From: Pseudopyrenochaeta lycopersici | Lineage: Eukaryota > Ascomycota > Dothideomycetes > Pleosporales > Pseudopyrenochaetaceae | Direction of reading: 5' to 3' | DNA: 64,000 nucleotides | Assembly (NCBI GenBank): GCA_003313425.1 | Contig: NHZP01000002.1 | Location: 2,108,001 to 2,172,000 of the forward strand | In this document: piece after piece, positions 56,385 to 64,000 of the stretch | Position numbering within the stretch: position 1 is the stretch's first letter | Layout: each line of letters starts with the position of its first letter | Translations under genes and position numbers: made by a program | The notes under the pieces: generated by a model | Told to the model about the DNA's origin: nothing | Database searches by the model: none | The model's input: only the letters and a program-made list of their open reading frames with translations

Positions 56385-58434
56385 TCAATCCCCGGAATCC
56401 CCCCGATCCCGCTCCATTCTAGCCCTGATGTCCCGCACAAGAGCCTTTGCATCCTCCACCTCAACACCGTCCTGGCACAATTCATTTGCAAGCTCCATGG
56501 CTCGTTGGTACATGCCTCGCATATACTCCCATCTCGCGAGCCAGAGTCTAGCCTTGCTAGTCGTGGCAGTGACGCCAACACCACCCGCACCTTCAGAGCC
56601 CGCTTCATCGTAGTCTGGCCCTTCTTCTTGAGCAAGAACGAGCTCCATATACGCAGCGCACTCGTTCATATTATGTATGCGTTCGTATAATAGAGCGATT
56701 TGGTAGAGGACCTCTGGATCAAGGATACCACCACCGAGACCAGATACTTCACCGCTTCCGAAGGATGATCCGACGCCAGCATCATAGTATGAGCCCGCCA
56801 CAAGAGCTCGCTTGTAAGCTCGGATACCGTTCATGACTTTGCCAACTTTGCCAAAACATTGCCCAACGGCCATCCACAGCTTGGGATCGTAGGGCCGTAG
56901 TGCAGCAGCACGCTGATGATAAAAGAGAGCATAGGAATGCATCTCTAGTACTTCATAGGTTTGGCCTAAGCCATACCAAGCACGATAGTCTTTACGATTG
57001 ACGTCGACAGCACGACGATATGACTCAATGGCAGCATGGGTGTTTTTCATCTCCACGAACTCATGCCCCATGAGTGTCCAGGCGGACAGGAAGGTCCGAT
57101 CCAGGGTTAGCGCTCGTCGAAAGTACATGACAGCCTTCTCATGCTCCGATTTTAGAGAGTAGTAATTGCCAACCACGCAGCATGTCTCGGGTCGAAACTT
57201 GTCGGTTGCTGTTGCCAGTTGTGCAAGGAAGGCGAGCTTGGGCCTTAGGCCCATGACGTAGAGTATGTTTGAATAGTTATCGAGATGGTCGACTCGGTGT
57301 GGCTCTGCAATAAGAAGGTCGGAGAATATTTGCTCGGCATCATCGAAGTCCTTGTTGTGGTAGTGCAGCAGAGCGCGTTGCGTCTTCAAAAAGGCTGATG
57401 TTGGGAAGATGGCCAAGATCTGGGATAGAGAGGTGTGAACCTGCTCATTGGCTGAGTAGAGCTCCTGGGATGCAGTGACATGAAAGATGAAGGTCATGAG
57501 ATTTTGCGGTAGTCGTGCAACGAGCTGGTTGAGCTGGTAGCTGTCAGCGTGTTTTATGGGCCATGTGTGGAGTCTTGCTTACCTCTTCAATGGTGCTCAG
57601 CAGCCCCTGGAGCTCTTGCCATGCGCCCCAGTTGTACGTGTACTGGTGAACGCTTTTGACAAGGAAGTCGATAGCGAGCTTCTCGTTCTTGCCCTTTGCG
57701 AGCACGATACCATAGAGGTACTCTAGCCACCCCTGTGGCTGCCGCCCGCTACTGGGAAGGTTCTTGAACCACTCTTCTAGAAGAGCCGAGACGCCAGGCA
57801 GCTCCTTGTTCATGGTGACGCCTCCATCTTGTGGGCCAAGGATCATTTCGCTGTCCTCGTTCATGCGCTTCTCGCCCGCTATGTACCGGGCATAGAGGGC
57901 AAGGAACAGCGACTTTTGACTCAAGCCGGATATGGAGTCTGGCGAGAAGCTTGTTTTCGTCGGGGTGCCGGCTTTGGCCTTGCCTTTGACTGCTTGCTTT
58001 GACTTTGCTGTCGGAGTGGAGGCATGGATGGCGGCCTTTGGCAGGGTGCTCGGAAGGAAGACGGCGGCGCATCGGTCGAATTCGCGACAGTCAAAGTACG
58101 TCTTTGCTAGGAGAAACTTGTGAGCTTCTCGGGCTTCTAACCGGGCTTCTATGGGGTCCTTAGGGACCAGATTTGGCGTGTGTGGGCGGTGCGCATCCGA
58201 CATGGGCGAGTCAACGTCTGTGTCTGAGCCATCTTCGTCGGCCGAGGGGAGCGAATTAAGCAGCTCTGCAGCCCTTGTCAACATCAGCAAATACCCAAAG
58301 CCAGCAAGAAGACATCAATGGCTTGCTACATACCATTTGGCAGAATGATAGAGACAGCGCTCGGTGCTCGCACCAACGGCGTCCTGCAGCTGGGCCTTCA
58401 GCTGGGCCTCGTCGGCCTGCGATAAAGCGCCCAT
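56385..58434 (-). CDS. CDC23: Anaphase-promoting complex subunit 8 (Cdc23-like TPR protein)
   Basis: TPR scaffold subunit of the APC/C ubiquitin ligase, needed for mitotic exit. Exons 58434-58334, 58273-57583 and 57533-56385 give 646 aa. The N-terminal Apc8 domain has LQDAVGASTERCLYHSAKWAAELLNSL. A Ser/Lys-rich insert is followed by an array of TPR helices: YNWGAWQELQGLL, HYHNKDFDDAEQIFSDLL, VDHLDNYSNILYVM, ALTLDRTFLSAWTLMGHEFVEMKNTHAAIESYRRAVDVNRKDYRAWYGLGQTYE. The last is highly conserved in Cdc23. The exon 1 acceptor is GACAAG at 58274, which restores KWAAELL. Divergent from farnesyl diphosphate synthase over 263 bp. Confidence 0.94.
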
Positions 58435-58697
58435 GGCTTTGAATGCAGTGAGCAGGTTGAGAAGCTTCGCATCGAATCGAATCGTCTGCGTCGCGTCGCG
58501 TCCCACTGTACCAGCGCCTGTGTTGATGCTTGGCTTCCCAATGGGAACAGTGGGGCACAAACAAATACCATCGGCGAAACGTCGCACCGTTCCCCGCGGA
58601 AATTATCACCCTTTCACCGCCCACCCCAGCACGACCCCTCAGTCTTGATCAATTGCTCTGTTTGTTCGTCGATATATTCAAAGGACGTGTATTCAAG
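58435..58697. promoter_or_regulatory. Short bidirectional promoter between APC8 and farnesyl diphosphate synthase
   Basis: Only 263 bp separate two start codons facing apart, so the two essential genes share this region. It holds GCATCGAATCGAATCG and GCGTCGCGTCGCGTCC short tandem runs around 58470-58502. No TATA box is clear. Confidence 0.6.
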
Positions 58698-59797
58698 ATG
58701 CCGACCACAATCAAAGAGTTTGAAAGCGTCTGGCCACGCATCGTCGCCGACCTTCAAGAGCACTGCAAACAATACAAACTGCCCCAACAGTCGCTTGATT
58801 GGTTCACAAAGGTACCTTCCCAAATGATGCTTTTGAACAGACCTGATATGCTCACATACGAGCGCAGTCGCTGGACTACAACACTGTTGGTGGAAAATGC
58901 AATCGAGGCATGTCGGTCATCGACACAACTTCCATCCTCCAGAACAAGACTCTTGACCCTGCATCGGAAGACTACTTTCGCCCAGCCCTCCTCGGGTGGA
59001 TGATTGAGCTTCTCCAAGCTTTCTTCTTGGTCTCGGACGACATCATGGACTCTTCCAAGACCCGCCGTGGAAATCCATGCTGGTATCTTGCACCCAAGGT
59101 CGGAATGATCGCCATCAACGACGCCTTCATGCTCGAGGCTGCCATCTATGTCCTGTTGAAGAAGCACTTCCGCCAAGAGAAGAGCTACATTGACATGGTC
59201 GAGTTGTTCCACGAAGTCACCTTCCAGACTGAGTGTGGACAACTTTGCGATCTTCTCACCGCACCTGAGGACGATGTGAACCTTGACAACTTCAGCCTGG
59301 ACAAATTCACCTTTATCGTCATTTACAAGACTGCATACTATTCCTTCTACCTTCCTGTTGCTCTGGCGCTGCACTACATTGGTGCTGCTTCACCCAAGAA
59401 TCTGCAAACCGCACACGATATTCTAATTCCAATGGGCGAGTACTTCCAGGCACAGGACGATTATCTCGATGCCTTCGCCGACCCCACGGTACTTGGCAAG
59501 ATTGGCACCGACATTCAGGACAACAAGTGCTCATGGTTGATCAACCAAGCGCTGAAGAAAGTCAACCCAGAGCAACGCAAGGTTCTCGAGGAAAACTACG
59601 GACAGAAGGATTCAGCAAAGGAGGCTAAGGTCAAGGAGCTCTACCACCAATTGAAGCTGCAGGAGTTCTATGAGCAGTGGGAAGAAGAGCGCGTTGCTGA
59701 TCTTAGAGCAAAGATTGAGAAGGTTGATGAGAGTGAAGGCCTAAAGAAGGAAGTTTTTGAGGCCTTCTTGAAGAAGATCTACAAGAGGAGCAAATAA
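58698..59797 (+). CDS. ERG20: Farnesyl diphosphate synthase
   Basis: Condenses IPP with DMAPP and GPP to farnesyl diphosphate for sterols, ubiquinone, dolichol and prenylation. Exons 58698-58811 and 58868-59797 give 347 aa. The first Asp-rich motif is DDIMD ([15 protein letters not shown]) and the second DDYLD ([12 protein letters not shown]). Other conserved parts are [44 protein letters not shown] and the C-terminus [10 protein letters not shown]. The acceptor GCGCAG at 58867 is fixed by the join TK-SLDYN; a tempting reading straight through the intron breaks the frame. Confidence 0.97.
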
Positions 59798-60088
59798 GTC
59801 GGCGGATTAGACATAATGATGTTGCGATGGTACAATAATAGCCTCCCACTACCTGACTTGATACTCTCAGTAATGATATAATACTCCACCCGTGTTGCGA
59901 GAGAACTTGACAGCGCGGCTCCTTTCGTTGGTGAGCCTCAGGTAATTCAGCTTAGTGTGCACGCGAAGACCTGTGAACACCTGCATAGACTAATGGATGA
60001 GACATTATTACCCAGCTGACAAGGATAAGTCAACGGATTCCCAACGCCAATACCGTTAATCGTATACTCGAGTCACAATATTCATTAC

Positions 60089-61062
60089 TTATCCCCAAAG
60101 TGCTTTGCCCACATAACCACCCAGAAGAGGACTTCCCGTTAGCCAAGCCGTTGTAGCAACCACTGCACCCTTCTTGGCCGTTGTTTCCCAACTATCTGTC
60201 GAACTGAAACCCAAGTTTGTTCTCGTGACTGTCTTGAGCCCATCGAGCCCATTCATCGTCGGTTGCGGAGGACTATTATCAAATCTTTAGTGAGAGACCC
60301 AATTACACTAAGTGGGCTTAATGGAGGATTGACTTACAATATTCTGGCCATCGCTACCCCGATAAAGATCTTCTTGTGCAACTGCACAGCCTTCATCTCC
60401 AAGTATGCCAACGAATTCTTCATCTTTTTCCCACTTTTCTGCCACCCTCGTTGCATGCTGATCAGTTGGCCAATACCGACCTTAAGGTGTACGCCCTCTT
60501 CGATCAAGGCTTCCGCTGCATCTTCCCCAAGATCATCTTTCAAGGCCTGCTGCAAATATTCCTGTATATCTCCATCCATCCACACCTCATTCCGTAGCTC
60601 TTTATTGAACTTCTTCTCTGCCTTCTTCTCCGCCATGTCTTTCAACTTCTCGAAGAAGTCGAGGATAGTTACAGGTACACCTCCCTTCTTATCCGCCTCG
60701 CGACGCAAGTCCGCTATCTCGACTGCATCTGCCATGCCTAGCTCACGGATGGCATTGCGGTTGAAGTACTTCACGCTGAAGGGAGTAGCGATGGATTTGC
60801 CAAAAGGAAAGAGACTAGCAGTCATTGTGGCGATGCGGCCGCCTATCTTTGTTCCGCCAGCATCAAGCTGCGCAACGCGCTGTTTGATGGCTCGCTCGCA
60901 GTAGTCGAAGAGGATGCGTTCTGCCTCCGTGTTTGAGATAAGGGGACGCGCTGTCCGTAGACGCTGCGCTTCACGGATGTATAGATTTAACCATTGCGTT
61001 GTCGATTTTAGATCTTCAACATCATAATAGATTTTAGTATTTGAAGCTGCAGTGAAAGACAT
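60089..61062 (-). CDS. Conserved-looking protein of unknown function
   Basis: Exons 61062-60338 and 60272-60089 give 302 aa. The first 240 residues are mostly helical and charged: DLKSTTQWLNLYIREAQRL, SNTEAERILFDYCERAIKQRVAQLDAGGTKIGGRIATMTASLFPFGK, then EKLKDMAEKKAEKKFNKELRNEVWMDGDIQEYLQQALKDDL and LKVGIGQLISMQRGWQ. The short second exon ends in a small hydrophobic, Gly-rich stretch (GAVVATTAWLTGSPLLGGYVGKALWG) that could be a weak membrane anchor. I do not recognise the family. Confidence 0.65.
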
Positions 61063-62651
61063 GGTAAATGCTTAGTATAGAGGTCCTTGCAGTTATCAGT
61101 TGTAAGCTGAAAGCTATAAAACACCAACAGCATAGCCTTATATATACACATGATCTCTGAGCCTCCTTCCGATAGCTAGGAAGTGCATGTGAACCTATTT
61201 GGGCGCCATCAAATACGCAACGTACAATTGTGATTGGCAGGATAAGATGGACGCGCCACAGGTTGATGGTTAGACGACTCGGCGGAGTCCTTATTGGACG
61301 CCACCATTCCAGATACGGACAGCTGAGAAGTGTCTGAGCCGCAAACCACCTAAAATGCTATCAAGTGCTGCAGTAGTGGTGTTATACTGCTAAGGTCCGA
61401 CAAGGCTGGTTACTTAGTCGTCCAGGGTGAAGCGATGGCTGCGTTTACCATGGAACGGATATAATTCTCCGACGACCACGCTTGAGTGGACTGATATTTT
61501 TATACACAGCCTGAACCGCTGCGTGCGCAATTCCTCAGTAGAATCTCATTTGAACGTTCTCGATCATTAATTTTTTTCTAAAAAGATTATGGCAACCTAG
61601 GTGGCTGTTGAGTATCATGCAGAGCCATAACTATGTCATTCCGTGATCATTTTGGAAACGGTTCATTGAGTTCTTCTTCCACGCTTGAGAGATACTTGGC
61701 TAGATCACCAATACACAAAATTTTCTTGACAGCAATATCTAGCAAAATTGTGTAGTGTGCTGTCAACATCCGGTCTAATTACGAAACGAATGATAGATTG
61801 ACTTGGTTGCAGCTGCTCATTTTCTATCAGTCTACGACAGGCGCTCCAAATATCTGGCGTATCACCAGCCTACCTGCAATTGGCCATAGCCAACGTGGTT
61901 TACCGTTGCCCGTTTCTGCAAAATCGGTATGATTGCCTATTATGTCTAATACAGGGCAGTAATAACCTCAAAAGTTCGGACCATACTTTTTGCCAAGCAC
62001 TTCGGGAAACCGATCCAGCAGGTTCCTAATTCGCGCTATGCCAGAACCTAGGACAAATCCAGGAGGTCGATGATATACATTTTTGAGGCCTTCATAATCG
62101 TGCACGTACTACATCAGCTTGTCGAACTGCAACACCATGGTCAGGATGGCTTGAGGGCGGGCATCACGATGTCCTAGTCACGACTTCATATTAATTAGCA
62201 CTTCAATCGAAGAAGTCAATGATTTCAAATATTATGATCAATTGTCGTACAGTCAGATGGCTGAGAGTTGGACTCGAAAGGGTAAAGGTCCTATCCACCG
62301 CCGCTAATTGAGGTTTGCCCCACGCTGACAAATGCGGTGAGAAGGCCGAGATGTGGGGATCCCGTACGCCCTCCCAAGCACAAGCCTATGTTTGACAGAC
62401 TATGGTTGGTCAATGGCCGAGGAAAGTTCTGAAATGAGACCATGTGCACTGTGACTGTGTCGGATCAAGCTAGCTTCCGCGGCCGGTGTTCTTGGGTATC
62501 CACAACAGTTATCGCTGTCCGTCGGAAAGAATACCTGGAGCTTTGGTTCTCTAATTTTCGAGTGACAAAAAACTTCTGTGCCTGAGATCCATTCTTTCTT
62601 ACTCGTTCTTAAATAGATCTGTTATGAACTAGAATAATTGACAAGATCAAG
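61063..62651. other. 1.6-kb gap with one short orphan ORF
   Basis: Mostly AT-rich and without genes. A 76-codon plus-strand frame at 61802-62029, lacking an ATG at its start, has a protein-like stretch (SPAYLQLAIANVVYRCPFLQNRYDCLL) and may be a gene fragment. The rest holds the promoter of the transporter at 62652. Confidence 0.45.
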
Positions 62652-64000
62652 ATGTCGACACCACTGGACCTAGAAAAAGCATTGTCCGCTCAACAACAGG
62701 AGGAAAGCCAGGAAAGCCAGGATCACCGTGATGCCAACTACCCATCGAACGATATCTCATCACGACCGCCATCAAGACACAAAGAAGAAGAAGAAGAAGA
62801 AGAAGAAGAAGAAGACATCGCACGAATACCAACCCAGACTTCACACACCTCAAAAAACAAGAAGTCACTACCCGGTCTCGCAAAGATTATCACCACGCGT
62901 TCATGTGCATCCATCATCAACCCTGGGCCACCCCCGGACGGCGGTGCGAAAGCCTGGACACAAGCCTTTATGGGTCATTTGGTCGTTTTTAACACTTGGG
63001 GAATGATATCAACGTTTGGTGTCTTCCAGCAATATTACTCCCTCGATCTTGGCCTGGAGCCATCAGCTGTGTCATGGATTGGTAGTATGCAGATGCTAGG
63101 GCATTTCTCACTAGGCATGTTGACGGGCCGCATGTTTGATGCAGGATACTTTTACTGGTCGATAATACCTGGGATGATTGTTGCTGCGCTAGGCATGTTC
63201 ATGACCAGCTTATGTACAAAGTATTGGCAGTTCTTCCTTGCTCAAGGTATCATGAATGGTCTGGGGAACGGAATGCAATTTGCGCCTACCTTGTCGCTAG
63301 TCACAACATACTTTGCGAAGAATAGAAGTGTGGCGCTAGCTATTATGGCTTCAGGCAGCGCCACTGGCGGGCTGGTGTATCCGACGATCGCCCGCCAGCT
63401 CCTCCCAAGAATTGGATTCCCGTGGACTGTTAGAGTGATGGGATTTATCATGCTGACAGTCGGAGCGCTCTACTGCTCGCTCCTCAAACCTCGACTCCCT
63501 CCGCGCAAGTCTGGTCCAATCCTCGAGCTCAGCGCATTCAAAGAACCGCCATACAGTCTCTTTTGCATGGGGGTCCTTTTGATCTGCTTGGGACAGTATT
63601 TTGCGTTCTATTACATCTCCTCATTTGCTGTCGACATCCTCAATCTTCCTTATGGCACATCCATCAACGTCCTGCTCGTGCTCAACGGTATTGGTGTCAT
63701 TGGCCGCCTCATCCCAAGCTACTTTGCAGACAAATACACTGGACCGTACAACGTTCTAGTACCTTTTTGTTTTATCTCTGCAATCCTTTTATACTGTTGG
63801 CCTCTCGTGAAGAGTGAAACTGGACTCTTTGTCTGGGCATCAATATTTGGGTTTTTTGTGGCTGGTTTCCAAGGCATCTTCCCCGCAGCATTGACTACCC
63901 TGACAAAAGATATGAGTAAAGTGGGGACAAGAAATGGCCAAGGCTTCGCCATTGTGGGCTTGGGAACCTTCATTGGACCCCCAATTGCGGGCGCATTGAT
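62652..64000 (+). CDS. Monocarboxylate-type MFS transporter, 3' end beyond window
   Basis: Open reading frame from ATG 62652 to the window edge, no intron seen, at least 449 codons. A hydrophilic N-terminus of about 90 residues includes ten consecutive Glu from a GAA repeat. The membrane part then starts with PPPDGGAKAWTQAFMGHLVVFNTWGMISTFGVFQQYY, the typical opening of fungal MCT-family carriers. WIGSMQMLGHFSLGMLTGRMFDAGY, GIMNGLGNGMQFAPTLSLVTTYFAKNRSVALAIMASGSATGGLVYP and FYYISSFAVDILNLP follow. Substrate probably a monocarboxylate or similar small acid; fungal members are diverse. Confidence 0.9.
   Translation, partial: MSTPLDLEKALSAQQQEESQESQDHRDANYPSNDISSRPPSRHKEEEEEEEEEEDIARIPTQTSHTSKNKKSLPGLAKIITTRSCASIINPGPPPDGGAKAWTQAFMGHLVVFNTWGMISTFGVFQQYYSLDLGLEPSAVSWIGSMQMLGHFSLGMLTGRMFDAGYFYWSIIPGMIVAALGMFMTSLCTKYWQFFLAQGIMNGLGNGMQFAPTLSLVTTYFAKNRSVALAIMASGSATGGLVYPTIARQLLPRIGFPWTVRVMGFIMLTVGALYCSLLKPRLPPRKSGPILELSAFKEPPYSLFCMGVLLICLGQYFAFYYISSFAVDILNLPYGTSINVLLVLNGIGVIGRLIPSYFADKYTGPYNVLVPFCFISAILLYCWPLVKSETGLFVWASIFGFFVAGFQGIFPAALTTLTKDMSKVGTRNGQGFAIVGLGTFIGPPIAGAL
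62784..62813 (+). repeat. (GAA)10 trinucleotide repeat coding for poly-Glu
   Basis: Ten uninterrupted GAA codons in the cytosolic N-terminus of the MCT-type transporter. This is a slippage-prone microsatellite that stays in frame with any copy number. Confidence 0.9.

Noticed and set aside
58812..58910. Farnesyl diphosphate synthase appearing split into two ORFs
   Set aside because: A 56-bp intron ending GCGCAG joins WFTK to [14 protein letters not shown], so it is one normal gene.
62241..62320. Possible tRNA-like segment (GAGTTGGACTCGAAAGG)
   Set aside because: No acceptor stem or T-arm could be paired around it, and the loop does not match GGTTCRANNCC.

Overview
The window is nuclear DNA of a filamentous ascomycete. 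Nearly every gene is split by short spliceosomal introns (45-97 bp) with GT..AG ends and CTAAC/CTGAC-like branch sites. The gene families are fungal: Zn2Cys6 and Fungal_trans_2 regulators, a fungal rhodopsin-domain membrane protein, a TOXD-like oxidoreductase and UNC93-like transporters. A Dothideomycete (Pleosporales) fits best, but that is an inference from protein flavour. Exon joins were worked out by hand; for each spliced gene I checked that the phases add up and that the joined protein resembles its family or a paralogue in the window.

Left third (1-14.5 kb): an accessory, cluster-like region. It holds two UNC93-like transporters (one cut by the window edge), two paralogous FMN-dependent luciferase-like monooxygenases of the NtaA/SnaA/DszA type, a TOXD-like MDR oxidoreductase, a Baeyer-Villiger-type flavoprotein monooxygenase and a Dal5/allantoate-type permease. 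The last two are divergently transcribed around a perfect 16-bp palindrome with a CACGTG core. Together they look like an uptake plus oxidative-cleavage module for a small organic compound, possibly a sulfur or nitrogen source. An acetolactate-decarboxylase-like gene that lacks most catalytic and metal residues follows.

Middle (15.9-44.8 kb): mostly housekeeping. It holds complex I NDUFS6, a three-TM glycoprotein of unknown role, a YjbQ/UPF0047 protein, two Tyr/Gly-rich unknowns, a DUF1279-like mitochondrial protein, a possible DUF1826-like protein, an insulin-degrading-enzyme-type M16 protease, an Mpp6-like exosome cofactor with a zinc knuckle, a rhodopsin-domain membrane protein, V-ATPase subunit A without intein, the dynamin Vps1, mitoribosomal bL27m and a CaiB/AMACR-type CoA enzyme.

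Right (45-64 kb): mixed. It holds a Zn2Cys6 factor, a Fungal_trans_2 protein without a zinc cluster, an SDR, a sugar transporter, APC8/Cdc23 divergent from farnesyl diphosphate synthase, a conserved-looking unknown and a monocarboxylate-type MFS transporter that runs off the end. The gene-poor gaps at 31.3-34.8, 47.1-49.2, 54.5-56.4 and 61.1-62.6 kb hold at most short orphan ORFs. I saw no tRNA, rRNA, CRISPR array or intact transposon.
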